From NCBI GenBank assembly GCA_900543145.1, contig UQPZ01000016.1, forward strand, positions 1-42,044: 42,044 bases of DNA. Reading direction: 5' to 3'. Below, piece by piece: positions 7,553 through 15,297 of this stretch (position 1 is its first letter; every line of letters begins with the position of its first letter). The translations under genes and the position numbers were made by a program. The notes below the pieces were generated by a model. That model saw only the letters and a program-made list of their open reading frames with translations. It searched no databases and was not told where the DNA came from. Source of the stretch: an uncultured Ruminococcus sp. (GTDB lineage Bacteria; Bacillota; Clostridia; Oscillospirales; Ruminococcaceae).

Positions 7553-8383
7553 TTACAGATCAAGGCTTTCCAATCTTCTCCTCTGGGTTTCCTTTGAAGC
7601 TTTTGTATATATTCTGGTAGTTTCTATTGAGCTGTGACCCAGAATATCTGCAAGTTCCACAAGATTATTAAAGGTTTTCATATATTCTCTTGCAAACATA
7701 TGCCTGAAATTATGAGGATAAACCTTCGATACTTCAATTCCCGAATACCCTGCGATCCGCTTAAGATTCCGCCAGACTACAGAACTGTCAGTCGGAGCGG
7801 TACGCTTCTTGTTCATAAATATCTCTCCGCTGCAAATCCCTGTTTTGACGCAGTATTCCTCTAAAGAACATCGTAGCTTTTCAGGTATAAGCACATGACG
7901 CAGCTTCGCTTTATGATAAATTTCCGTACAGCCGCTTTCCAAACTTTGCACTGTAATAAACTTCAGCTCTCCGACTCGTATTCCCATGCTTCCCAGACAT
8001 CTCATAATAAGATACCATTTTTGCTCTCCGTGAGCTAAAGCGCATTCAAGCATTTTTACATACTCCTCACGCGAAAGCTCAGATGGACTGTAATAAATTT
8101 TCTGGCATTTTATAAGAGCCATTCTCAGATCGCTCCTGCCGCACCACTGCATATAAAGGTTAAGAGAGATAAGATATGAATTTACAGTTCCGCTTTTGTA
8201 AACTGCCGAAAGATAGTCTTTATATTGTAAAACCAAATTAAAATCGATCTTTCCGCCGTCCGCAAAATCATAGAATTGTTTAACATCTCTTAAATACTTG
8301 GCAATTGTTCTTTCCCCAAGCTGACGCCGTACAAGATATTCAGAATACGGCTTTCTATTGTCTTCAAAGCTGTTTATCTGCAC
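7553..8383 (-). CDS. Tyrosine recombinase (probable promoter invertase)
   Basis: A 276-residue XerC/D-like recombinase with an N-terminal SAM-like core-binding domain (about 8-95) and a complete catalytic domain. The catalytic residues are R136 (GIRVGEL), K160, H224 and R227 (HNFRH), H250 (LGHSS) and the nucleophile Y259 (TRIYT). It starts at GTG with AGGAG 8 nt upstream. It stands alone, with no phage or transposon genes. Its 3' end abuts a pair of inverted 19-bp sites bracketing a promoter, which suggests it is a dedicated DNA invertase and not XerC/XerD. A terminator is not evident, so its transcript may read through the switch. Confidence 0.85.
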   Translation of the reverse strand: MQINSFEDNRKPYSEYLVRRQLGERTIAKYLRDVKQFYDFADGGKIDFNLVLQYKDYLSAVYKSGTVNSYLISLNLYMQWCGRSDLRMALIKCQKIYYSPSELSREEYVKMLECALAHGEQKWYLIMRCLGSMGIRVGELKFITVQSLESGCTEIYHKAKLRHVLIPEKLRCSLEEYCVKTGICSGEIFMNKKRTAPTDSSVVWRNLKRIAGYSGIEVSKVYPHNFRHMFAREYMKTFNNLVELADILGHSSIETTRIYTKASKETQRRRLESLDL

Positions 8384-8813
8384 AACAAAAACTCCTCTGA
8401 TTTCTTATTCTAAATTTCCGAGAAGTTCAGTATCTACAAAGCTGACATTCTTAAAATCGTTACTTCACCTGTTAAACTCAGAATAATAATGAGCCTGTAT
8501 TTATAATAACTTCTTGTTTTTGATTTCAATGTTATAATTATACAATAGATTATTTTCAAAAGCAATAATTTTTGTTGTAAAATTCAGATATATGTCTTAA
8601 TTTCTATAAATATGTCTAAATGCCTCATTATAATTTGTGTATTTTTACAATAAATGTATTTTATTTCCGACATTTTTCGACACATTTTAGGCAAAAAGTA
8701 TTTATAGCTATTAAACGCAGTATCCTTTAAATTATCCGAATATAAAACTAAAAACAGGGGAAAATAAAATATAAAGAAAAGAAAAAATAATATAAAAGGA
8801 GCGTTAATAAGCT
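8384..8813. other. AT-rich intergenic region between recombinase and trxA
   Basis: A 430-bp non-coding stretch holding the recombinase promoter (8537-8565), a degenerate recombinase-site-like dyad (8562-8579) and presumably the trxA promoter. For trxA only weak -10-like sequences near 8730-8750 are visible. No gene with a credible start site was found. Confidence 0.6.
8537..8565 (-). promoter_or_regulatory. Candidate promoter of the recombinase gene
   Basis: Minus-strand TTGCTT (8560-8565), 17 bp, TATAAT (8537-8542), about 150 bases before the GTG start. The -35 overlaps a GCAAT...GTTGTA dyad similar to the inversion sites, so autoregulation is possible. Confidence 0.5.
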
Positions 8814-9134
8814 ATGATAATAAATGTTACAAAGGATAATTTTAATAAAGAGGTGCTTGAAAGCTCAGTTCCGGTCCTTGCTGATTTCTGGGCGGCGTGG
8901 TGCGGCCCCTGCAAAATGTTCTCTCCGATATTTGAAGAAGCCGCAGCCGAACTGTCCGAAAAAGCAAAGGCTGTAAAAATAGATATCGACAGTCAGAACG
9001 AACTGGCGGAAAAATACGGAGTTATGAGCATACCTACTTTTATGATATTTAAAAACGGACAGCCTGTTCAAAAATCCGTTGGACTTATTTCAAAAGAAGA
9101 GATCCTCGAAATTTTTAAAAATGCAGAAAGATGA
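8814..9134 (+). CDS. trxA: Thioredoxin
   Basis: A 106-residue thioredoxin with active site WCGPC (C30, C33), the cis-proline segment MSIPTFMIF and a typical single-domain fold. It should reduce protein disulfides in the cytosol using electrons from the reductase encoded next. The ATG follows GGAG at about 12 nt. It overlaps the reductase gene in an ATGA arrangement, so the two are translationally coupled. Confidence 0.95.
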   Translation: MIINVTKDNFNKEVLESSVPVLADFWAAWCGPCKMFSPIFEEAAAELSEKAKAVKIDIDSQNELAEKYGVMSIPTFMIFKNGQPVQKSVGLISKEEILEIFKNAER

Positions 9135-10039
9135 AAATAAAAGAAATAATAATAATCGGAGCGGGAGCAGCCGGACTGACATCGGCTATTTACGCTTCGA
9201 GGGCAATGCTGGATTTTTGCGTTATTGAAAAATCGGCATTAAGCGGCGGACAGATAATAAATACCTCCGAGATAGATAATTATCCCGGCTTTATAAGCAC
9301 CACAGGAAGCGAACTGTCAATAAAGCTGAGAGAACACGCCGAAGCCTGCAATACCAGTTTTATTCAGGACAATGTACTGGAAATACGCAAGGAAAACGGG
9401 ATCTTTTCTGTAAAATGCGAAAAAGAAACCTACAGTGCGAAAACAGTTATCGCCGCCTGCGGAGCAGTCAGAAAAAAGCTCGGCGCCGAGGGCGAGCAGC
9501 GGCTTGCAGGCAGCGGAGTAAGCTACTGTGCGGTATGCGACGGAGCATTTTTCAAGAATAAGACAGTTACCGTAGTCGGCGGAGGAAATACCGCCGCCGA
9601 GGAAGCGCTTTATCTATCAAAAATTGCCCGTCAGGTATATCTGGTTCACAGGCGTGACAAGCTGAGAGCAGGAAGAGCGCTTCAGATCAGGATCAATGAA
9701 GCCCCTAATATTCAGCTTGTTTTTAACAGTACAATAACGGAGGTAACCGGAGATAATAAAGTATCCGGCATACGCTTGGATCAAAACGGTTCGTCTTCTT
9801 TTATCAATACCGACGGTGTTTTTATAGCAATCGGAATTTCGCCTCAGTCGGAGCTTTTGAAAGGACTTGCTGAGCTGGACAAGCAGGGTTTTATTATTGC
9901 AAGGGAAAACTGCGAGACCTCTCTGCCGGGACTATTCGCCGCAGGAGATATACGCACAAAGCCGCTCAGACAGATCGTAACTGCCGCCGCTGACGGAGCA
10001 GCTGCCGTTTCATCGGCGGAAAAATATCTGAACAGCTGA
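9131..10039 (+). CDS. trxB: Thioredoxin reductase
   Basis: A 302-residue flavoprotein of the low-molecular-weight bacterial type. The N-terminal FAD motif GAGAAGLTSAIYASR is at residues 10-24. The redox motif CAVC (C133, C136) is followed by the NADPH motif VVGGGNTAAEEA near 147. The C-terminal FAD motif GLFAAGDIRTKPLRQ is also present. It should transfer electrons from NADPH to the thioredoxin encoded upstream. A good terminator follows. Confidence 0.95.
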   Translation: MKIKEIIIIGAGAAGLTSAIYASRAMLDFCVIEKSALSGGQIINTSEIDNYPGFISTTGSELSIKLREHAEACNTSFIQDNVLEIRKENGIFSVKCEKETYSAKTVIAACGAVRKKLGAEGEQRLAGSGVSYCAVCDGAFFKNKTVTVVGGGNTAAEEALYLSKIARQVYLVHRRDKLRAGRALQIRINEAPNIQLVFNSTITEVTGDNKVSGIRLDQNGSSSFINTDGVFIAIGISPQSELLKGLAELDKQGFIIARENCETSLPGLFAAGDIRTKPLRQIVTAAADGAAAVSSAEKYLNS

Positions 10040-10042
10040 TGC

Positions 10043-10078
10043 AAAGCTGCGTTCAAATAAACTGAGCGCAGCTTTTTT
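10043..10078 (+). terminator. Terminator of trxAB
   Basis: Nine-bp stem AAAGCTGCG / CGCAGCTTT followed by a T run just after the trxB stop. Confidence 0.85.
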
Positions 10079-10090
10079 ATGCGCAGACTA

Positions 10091-10119
10091 TTGATTTTAT
10101 AGACTATTTATGCTATTAT
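10091..10119 (+). promoter_or_regulatory. Promoter of the GH5 lipoprotein gene
   Basis: TTGATT (10091-10096), 17-bp spacer, TATTAT (10114-10119). Confidence 0.6.
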
Positions 10120-10156
10120 GTTAAATAGCTAAACCGAATAAAAATACATATGAAAC

Positions 10157-10197
10157 GGAGGAAGCTTGCAGAGCCAACGTCTGTAAGCGCAAATATG
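10157..10197 (+). promoter_or_regulatory. SD-hairpin-start leader of the GH5 gene
   Basis: GGAGG (10157-10161) is 33 nt from ATG 10195. A 9-bp hairpin (GCTTGCAGA 64-72 / TCTGTAAGC 80-88, one G-T pair) lies between. Looped out, the spacing is 8 nt. Confidence 0.7.
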
Positions 10198-11325
10198 AAC
10201 AAAAGAATACTCAAGCGCCTGTTTTCCTTTGCGATGGCTGCGGTAATGACCTGTACTGCCGCCGGCTGCGGAAAATCAGAGGACAAAAAGTCCGACGGAC
10301 CGTCAGCAAGAGTTACCGTCGACGGAACGAAATTCATGGTTGACGGTAAAGAGCTGTGGATAAACGGAGTCAATACCCCGTGGCAAAAATGGAACGATTT
10401 CGGCGGAGATATGGACGAGGCGTTCTGGGATAAAACATTTGCACAGCTTGCCGAGGACGGTATAAACTGCACTAGGATATGGGTAAATTGTCAGGGCGAA
10501 AATATCGTACGCCTTAAAACAACAGGCGGCATTAAGGAAATAAAAGCGGTTCACTGGGAAAACCTAGATAAACTATTTGAGATCGCCAAAAAGCACAAGG
10601 TCTACGTTATGGCTACACTGCTTTCCTTTGACCACTTCAAGGGCGGCGACAACGGAAGCGGAGATAAGTGGCGGGCGCTTGTAAGCAATAAGGAGACCTG
10701 TGATGAATTTGCAGAGAAATATGTGGGCGAATTTTGCAAAAGATACGGCGATAACGAATACCTTTTCTCAATTGATATTATGAATGAGCCTGACTGGGTA
10801 TATGAAAACGAGGAATGCGGCAATATACCTTGGGATAATCTTTCCTACTTTTTCGGAAAATGCGCCGCTGTAATACATGAAAAATGCGATACGCTGGTTA
10901 CAGTAGGGATAGGAATAATAAAATATAACTCTGATAAGTATGACGGCAATAAGGTATCCGATGAATATCTGAAGGAGCTTACCGGAAACGATAAGGCTTA
11001 TCTGGATTTCTACAGTACTCATTATTATATGTGGCAAAGACAATGGTACGGCTTCCCGTTTACCGTTACTCCTGAAGAATTCGGTCTGGCTGCATCAAAG
11101 CCCTGCGTTGTAGGCGAAACCTCCAACGATGACGAAAAACAATGCAAGCTGACTCTTACTGAAAAATACAAGACCGCCTACGAAAAGGGCTGGAACGGCG
11201 TAATGGTATGGATGGAACCGCAGGAAAACGGAGAATGGTACTGCTACAACCTTACTCAGGAAGCTTCAAAGGCAATGCTTGAGATGATACCCGACAAGAT
11301 CTACCCGCTGGGAAATAACAAATAA
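10195..11325 (+). CDS. Glycoside hydrolase family 5-like lipoprotein
   Basis: A 376-residue secreted hydrolase anchored as a probable lipoprotein: signal peptide MNKRILKRLFSFAMAAVM... with cleavage before C25 (TAAGC, a loose lipobox). The (beta/alpha)8 clan-A features are the acid/base E198 in DIMNEPDW and the probable nucleophile E308 in CVVGETSND. INGVNTPWQKW and THYYMW segments form the expected substrate cleft. The family suggests a beta-mannanase or beta-glucanase acting on plant polysaccharide outside the cell; the exact substrate is not readable. ATG 10195 is preferred over ATG 10150 because the signal peptide is then normal and the upstream SD-hairpin points to it. Confidence 0.8.
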   Translation: MNKRILKRLFSFAMAAVMTCTAAGCGKSEDKKSDGPSARVTVDGTKFMVDGKELWINGVNTPWQKWNDFGGDMDEAFWDKTFAQLAEDGINCTRIWVNCQGENIVRLKTTGGIKEIKAVHWENLDKLFEIAKKHKVYVMATLLSFDHFKGGDNGSGDKWRALVSNKETCDEFAEKYVGEFCKRYGDNEYLFSIDIMNEPDWVYENEECGNIPWDNLSYFFGKCAAVIHEKCDTLVTVGIGIIKYNSDKYDGNKVSDEYLKELTGNDKAYLDFYSTHYYMWQRQWYGFPFTVTPEEFGLAASKPCVVGETSNDDEKQCKLTLTEKYKTAYEKGWNGVMVWMEPQENGEWYCYNLTQEASKAMLEMIPDKIYPLGNNK

Positions 11326-11361
11326 TTTTTATTATTTAGAGTAATTAAAGCTACACATTAC

Positions 11362-11394
11362 AAAAGGACGGCAGAACTTTTATGCCGTCCTTTA
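11362..11394. terminator. Bidirectional terminator between GH5 gene and spoVAE
   Basis: Arms AAAGGACGGCA and TGCCGTCCTTT with A/T runs on both sides, serving convergent genes. Confidence 0.85.
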
Positions 11395-11407
11395 TTTGTA
11401 TTCCTTG

Positions 11408-11764
11408 TCAGCTTTTCGGCGTACTTCTTGAAAACAGTGCCGTAATAAATCCGAATACTATAGCCGCGCATATTCCCGCCGCTGCCGCAGTAAGTCCTCC
11501 GGTAAAAATTCCGAGAAAACCGTTTTCGTCAACCGCTTTCCTTACACCGTCCGCAAGCAGATAACCGAAGCCTGTAAGAGGAACGGTAGCTCCTCCGCCG
11601 GCCTTATCTATTATCGGCTTGTAAAGACCCAGCGCTCCCAGAATTACTCCGCCGACAACATACGCTACAAGTATCCTGGCTGGAGTAAGCTTTGTATAAT
11701 CTATCAATATCTGTCCGACGGCGCAGAAAAGTCCGCCTATTAAAAATGCCCATAAATATTCCAT
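11408..11764 (-). CDS. spoVAE: Stage V sporulation protein AE
   Basis: A 118-residue integral membrane protein with about four hydrophobic helices and the family's glycine-rich signature (YVVGGVILGALGLYKP, VPLTGFGYLLADGVRKAVDENG). SpoVA proteins form the inner-membrane channel that moves dipicolinic acid into developing spores and releases it at germination. It follows spoVAD by 18 bases. The ATG is preceded by AAGGAAGGAAG. Confidence 0.9.
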   Translation of the reverse strand: MEYLWAFLIGGLFCAVGQILIDYTKLTPARILVAYVVGGVILGALGLYKPIIDKAGGGATVPLTGFGYLLADGVRKAVDENGFLGIFTGGLTAAAAGICAAIVFGFITALFSRSTPKS

Positions 11765-11782
11765 TGCTTATGACTTCCTTCC

Positions 11783-12796
11783 TTATTGATCTTCTCTGCT
11801 CTCATGAGAGAGCCAAACCGAATGAGCGATGGAGGGTATAGATTCGCCCTGCTGATTAACTGTCGGCGACATAAGCGCACCCGTTGCCGTAAATAAAATA
11901 TTTCTGATCGCTCCGCTTCTCAGCTTAGGCAGGAAATATCCGCAGAGAACGCTTCCTGCACAGCCGCAGCCGCTTGCACCGGCATGAACGTCCTGGTTCT
12001 CAAAGGAATACAGCATAAGTCCGCAGTCCTTGTGATTATCACGGATATTTATATTTTCCCTTTCAAACAGCTCGCAGAGGATACGACTTCCTACCTTGCC
12101 GAGATCTCCCGTTACGATAGCGTCGAAATCAGAGGGCTTTTTACCCGTATCCTTAAAAAACTGATTTATTGTTTCAAATGCCGCAGGAGCCATTGCCGCC
12201 CCCATATTATTTGCGTCTGATACTCCCAGATCCACGATTTTTCCTACTGTACAGGCTCTGACATAGGGAGGATTCTCTTTCCCGGACACCACCAGCGCTC
12301 CCCCGGCAGTCGCGGTATACTGGGAAGTCGGAGTACGCTGTCCTCCGTAATTAAGGGGAAACCTGTACTGTCTTTCCGCAGTACAGAAATGAGAGGAGGT
12401 AACTGCAAGCGCTTTATCTGCATAGCCTCCGTCAACGAAAACCGAGGACATAAGCAGTCCCTCCGCCATTGTGGAACAGGCTCCGTAAATTCCAAGAAAG
12501 GGTATTTCAAAATCCCTGATCCCGTAAGTCGTTCCTACGCACTGATTGAGCAGATCGCCTCCGAACATAACGTCTATATCATCATAGGACAGCCGCGCTT
12601 TCTGAACGGCATGAATCACCGCCTGCTTCTGAAGCTGGCTTTCTCCCTTTTCAAAAGTGTCTGCCGACATATACGGATCCTCGTTTATCTTGTCAAAATA
12701 ATCGCTTAAAGGCCCCTGGCTTTCCATCTTTCCGCCGATAGCAGCGGAAGATATTACGCTTGGGGTATTTTTAAGAATTTTAGTAGCTCTGCTCAA
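11783..12796 (-). CDS. spoVAD: Stage V sporulation protein AD
   Basis: A 337-residue thiolase-fold protein that binds dipicolinic acid for the SpoVA channel. Recognisable blocks are FGGDLLNQCVGTTYGIRDF, IYGACSTMAEGLL (thiolase-like cysteine), SSHFCTAERQYRFPLNYGGQRTPT and HAGASGCGCAGSV. It starts at TTG with GGAGGG 6 nt upstream. It is first of a spoVAD-spoVAE pair; spoVAC, usually immediately upstream, is absent here. A sigma-G-like promoter lies at 12828-12856, consistent with forespore expression. Confidence 0.92.
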   Translation of the reverse strand: MSRATKILKNTPSVISSAAIGGKMESQGPLSDYFDKINEDPYMSADTFEKGESQLQKQAVIHAVQKARLSYDDIDVMFGGDLLNQCVGTTYGIRDFEIPFLGIYGACSTMAEGLLMSSVFVDGGYADKALAVTSSHFCTAERQYRFPLNYGGQRTPTSQYTATAGGALVVSGKENPPYVRACTVGKIVDLGVSDANNMGAAMAPAAFETINQFFKDTGKKPSDFDAIVTGDLGKVGSRILCELFERENINIRDNHKDCGLMLYSFENQDVHAGASGCGCAGSVLCGYFLPKLRSGAIRNILFTATGALMSPTVNQQGESIPSIAHSVWLSHESREDQ

Positions 12797-12827
12797 GCTG
12801 ATCCCTCCGTTTAAATTTCTTTGGAAT

Positions 12828-12856
12828 TATTTTGCGCAGGCTTAATAAATTTATTC
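12828..12856 (-). promoter_or_regulatory. Candidate sigma-G-type promoter of spoVADE
   Basis: Minus-strand GAATA (12852-12856), 17 bp, CAAAATA (12828-12834). This fits the forespore sigma-G pattern (GHATR / CATWHTA) with one mismatch in the -10. The assignment rests on this match and the gene's identity. Confidence 0.45.
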
Positions 12857-12863
12857 GTAAAGT

Positions 12864-12892
12864 TTGATTTTTATTGAAAGATGTGCTACAAT
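12864..12892 (+). promoter_or_regulatory. Promoter of queH
   Basis: TTGATT (12864-12869), 17 bp, TACAAT (12887-12892), about 32 bases before the start codon. Confidence 0.65.
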
Positions 12893-12923
12893 AAATGCAG
12901 CTTAATCGAAAGGTAGTATAAAT

Positions 12924-13595
12924 ATGTCAAATACGGTTAAAATAAATTATCAGAAACAGCTTGACGATCTGATCTCAAAGCTTGAAAAAGGCGGAGAAAC
13001 GCCGTCACTGCTGCTTCACAGCTGCTGTGCGCCCTGCTCGTCATATACTCTGGAATATCTATCTGAATTTTTCAGTATCACTGTTTATTATTATAATCCG
13101 AATATTTATCCTGAAGAAGAATACAGAAAGCGGGTCGAGGAGCAGAAGCGGTTTATTTCCGAATTTCCAGCTGAAAATAAAATAAGCTTTATAGAAGGAA
13201 GCTACCGTCCGGAAGAATTTCTCAATGCGGTAAAAGGTCTTGAAGAAGCTGAGGAGGGCGGAGAGCGCTGCTTTATTTGCTACCGTCTGAGGCTTGAAAG
13301 CGCCGCACGTCTGGCAGCGGAAAAAGGCTTTGATTATTTCACAACTACCCTTTCTATATCGCCGTACAAAAACGCTCAAAAACTAAATGAAACCGCTTCG
13401 GAGCTGTCAGAAATATACAGCGCAAAAAGCCTTCCCTCGGATTTTAAAAAGAAAAACGGCTACAAGCGTTCTATAGAGCTGTCGTCACAGTACGGACTTT
13501 ACCGTCAGGATTACTGCGGCTGCGTCTTTTCAAAGCGCGATCGGCAGCGCAGAACTGAAAACAATACCCAGCTCAACGCTCAATATAAAAAATAA
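12924..13595 (+). CDS. queH: Epoxyqueuosine reductase QueH
   Basis: A 223-residue protein of the QueH (DUF208) family, which reduces epoxyqueuosine to queuosine in tRNA and replaces the cobalamin enzyme QueG. The iron-sulfur and metal ligands are visible as HSCCAPCSS near residue 32, CFICYRLRL near 114 and QDYCGCVFS near 195. YYYNPNIYPEEEY and TTTLSISPYKN are further family blocks. The ATG follows GAAAGG. No other queuosine gene is nearby. Confidence 0.9.
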   Translation: MSNTVKINYQKQLDDLISKLEKGGETPSLLLHSCCAPCSSYTLEYLSEFFSITVYYYNPNIYPEEEYRKRVEEQKRFISEFPAENKISFIEGSYRPEEFLNAVKGLEEAEEGGERCFICYRLRLESAARLAAEKGFDYFTTTLSISPYKNAQKLNETASELSEIYSAKSLPSDFKKKNGYKRSIELSSQYGLYRQDYCGCVFSKRDRQRRTENNTQLNAQYKK

Positions 13596-13670
13596 CGGAC
13601 GGACAAAACCGCCTATTCAAAAACAGCATTGTGCTGCGTAAGAATAGGATCAGCTGTGTCCGCCCGTTTT
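13594..13670. terminator. Bidirectional terminator between queH and nrdR
   Basis: Outer arms AACGGACGGACA and TGTCCGCCCGTT (one mismatch) enclose an inner CCTATTC / GAATAGG stem. T runs flank both sides of the convergent genes. Confidence 0.75.
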
Positions 13671-13695
13671 ATTAACAGGCTGTTATTTACGCGGT

Positions 13696-14154
13696 TTACT
13701 TTTGATCGTTTTCGTCAGAAAGCTCGGATATTATCTGAATAAAGGAATCTACGTCATTAAAATCCTTGTAAACCGAAGCAAACCGCACATACGCCACATG
13801 ATCCAGCTTTTTCAGCTCCTGAAGCACTTTATCGCCGATCTCGCTGGTAGTAGTTTCGGTCTGCATGGCGTTAGCATAGGTATTTTCTATATCGTCCACA
13901 AGGGCGTTTATATCGTCTACGCTGACAGGGCGCTTTTTTATTGCGCTCTGGAGTCCTTTAAGAAGCTTCATTCTGTCAAAAGGCTCAAAGCTTCCGTCTC
14001 TTTTGTAAACCATAAGCAGCGGCTTTTCAACTACCTCATAAGTAGTAAACCTTCTGCCGCAGTTGGTACATTCGCGCCTGCGCCTTTTTTTACCCTCGCT
14101 GGGACGGGAATCAATAACCTTTGTATCTTCATAATTGCAAAACGGACATCTCAT
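13696..14154 (-). CDS. nrdR: Transcriptional repressor NrdR
   Basis: A 152-residue regulator with the N-terminal zinc ribbon CPFCNYED...CTNCGRRFTTYE (residues 3-46) and the ATP-cone domain (about 49-139), which senses ATP/dATP. NrdR represses ribonucleotide reductase genes by binding NrdR boxes near ACACWATATATWGTGT. A near-perfect box occurs in this window at 23138-23153. The ATG follows GGGAGG. It has its own promoter. Confidence 0.95.
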   Translation of the reverse strand: MRCPFCNYEDTKVIDSRPSEGKKRRRRECTNCGRRFTTYEVVEKPLLMVYKRDGSFEPFDRMKLLKGLQSAIKKRPVSVDDINALVDDIENTYANAMQTETTTSEIGDKVLQELKKLDHVAYVRFASVYKDFNDVDSFIQIISELSDENDQK

Positions 14155-14265
14155 ATAAACCTCCCATGCCGTATCTCTGCCTTTCAGCAGCGGACACGGG
14201 CTCGCCTCCCTTTCCTGATCAGTACATTAATTCAGAATCTCAGATATAGCGCTTCTTTTTTATTT

Positions 14266-14294
14266 ATTATACCACAAGTTGTATATAAATGCAA
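14266..14294 (-). promoter_or_regulatory. Promoter of nrdR
   Basis: Minus-strand TTGCAT (14289-14294), 17 bp, TATAAT (14266-14271). Confidence 0.7.
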
Positions 14295-14384
14295 GACTTT
14301 TTTTGAAAATTTCATTAGTTGTGTACAATAAAATGTACTTTTCAGCTTATTTGTATATTTTACATAACAAATCAGAAAATCTTC

Positions 14385-14412
14385 TTGTAATTTTTACAGA
14401 TCGTGATATAAT
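14385..14412 (+). promoter_or_regulatory. Promoter of the rubredoxin gene
   Basis: TTGTAA (14385-14390), 16 bp, TATAAT (14407-14412), about 48 bases before the start codon. Confidence 0.6.
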
Positions 14413-14460
14413 ATAGTTATAGTCCAAAGCTGTAAAAAATATATTTTCAGGAGGTAAGCT

Positions 14461-14619
14461 ATGAAGTACGTATGCGAAATCTGCGGTTATATCTACGACC
14501 CAGAAGCCGGAGATCCCGACAGCGGAGTTGCTCCCGGAACCAAATGGGAGGACGTTCCCGAGGATTATGTGTGCCCCCTCTGCGGAGTAGGCAAGGATCA
14601 GTTTTCACCGGAAGAATAA
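14461..14619 (+). CDS. Rubredoxin
   Basis: A 52-residue electron carrier with the four iron ligands in two CxxC pairs: CEICGYIYDPEAGDP (C5, C8) and CPLCGVGKDQF (C38, C41). It has the usual aromatic core and acidic composition. Rubredoxins pass single electrons to oxygen- or peroxide-detoxifying enzymes in anaerobes. AGGAGG lies 8 nt before the ATG. It is a single-gene unit with its own promoter and terminator. Confidence 0.95.
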   Translation: MKYVCEICGYIYDPEAGDPDSGVAPGTKWEDVPEDYVCPLCGVGKDQFSPEE

Positions 14620-14623
14620 CCCT

Positions 14624-14657
14624 AAAGCCGTTTCCGTTTCTGCGGAGCGGCTTTTTT
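14624..14657 (+). terminator. Terminator of the rubredoxin gene
   Basis: AAAGCCG / CGGCTTT stem followed by a T run. Confidence 0.8.
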
Positions 14658-14680
14658 GCTTTATATGTGAACATTCGTAC

Positions 14681-14709
14681 TTGATTTTTCTTTGAATATA
14701 TGCTATAAT
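14681..14709 (+). promoter_or_regulatory. Promoter of the ruvC operon
   Basis: TTGATT (14681-14686), 17 bp, TATAAT (14704-14709), about 37 bases before the ruvC TTG. No SOS box was recognised nearby. Confidence 0.7.
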
Positions 14710-14746
14710 ATTTATAGAAGAAATTATCGGATAGGAGGGGATATTT

Positions 14747-15250
14747 TTGCGTATTCTCGGAATCGACCCGGGGTATGCAATAGTCGGCTACGGAGTGCTG
14801 GATTACAGCGGAGGAGTATTTTCCGTTGCAGGCTTCGGAGCTATAACGACAGGCGCGGATATGCCCTTCAATAAACGTCTGAAAACCATATACGACGATA
14901 TGTGTGAGATAATAGATACATACTCTCCGGACGAGCTTGGCATAGAAAAGCTATTTTTCAACTCAAATGAAAAAACCGCTATCGACGTTGCTCAGGCAAG
15001 AGGAGTTACGCTTCTTCCTGCAATACAAAAAAGTATACCCATATATGAGTATACTCCTCTTCAGGTCAAATGCTCAATAGTAGGATACGGCAGAGCGGAG
15101 AAAAAACAAGTGCAGGAAATGACAAGAACAATGCTTCATCTGAAATCAGTCCCAAAGCCCGACGACACTGCCGACGCCGTAGCTATCGCCATTACGCACG
15201 GTCTTTCGGTAAACAGCAGGAGGATCATGGACAAGGCAGGACTTAAATAA
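14747..15250 (+). CDS. ruvC: Holliday junction resolvase RuvC
   Basis: A 167-residue endonuclease of the RNase H fold that cuts Holliday junctions with RuvAB. The N-terminal catalytic aspartate is in RILGIDPGYAIVGYG (D7), a glutamate is in ELGIEKLFF, and a C-terminal DDTADAVAIAITHG block holds the last acidic ligands. It starts at TTG with AGGAGGGG 7 nt upstream. It opens the operon ruvC-ruvA-lipoprotein-ruvB. Confidence 0.95.
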   Translation: MRILGIDPGYAIVGYGVLDYSGGVFSVAGFGAITTGADMPFNKRLKTIYDDMCEIIDTYSPDELGIEKLFFNSNEKTAIDVAQARGVTLLPAIQKSIPIYEYTPLQVKCSIVGYGRAEKKQVQEMTRTMLHLKSVPKPDDTADAVAIAITHGLSVNSRRIMDKAGLK

Positions 15251-15263
15251 AATATCTGAAAGC

Positions 15264-15297
15264 GAGGAAACCCATATCAAATGGGGCTATAAAAATG
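15264..15297 (+). promoter_or_regulatory. SD-hairpin-start leader of ruvA
   Basis: GAGG (15264-15267) is 27 nt from ATG 15295. A 5-bp hairpin CCCAT (71-75) / ATGGG (81-85) lies between and leaves 12 nt when looped out. Confidence 0.55.

Larger units (their letters stand above)
14155..14460. other. Divergent regulatory region nrdR / rubredoxin
   Basis: A 306-bp non-coding stretch with the two divergent promoters listed separately and AT-rich sequence between them. No further gene and no clear NrdR box was seen. Confidence 0.6.
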
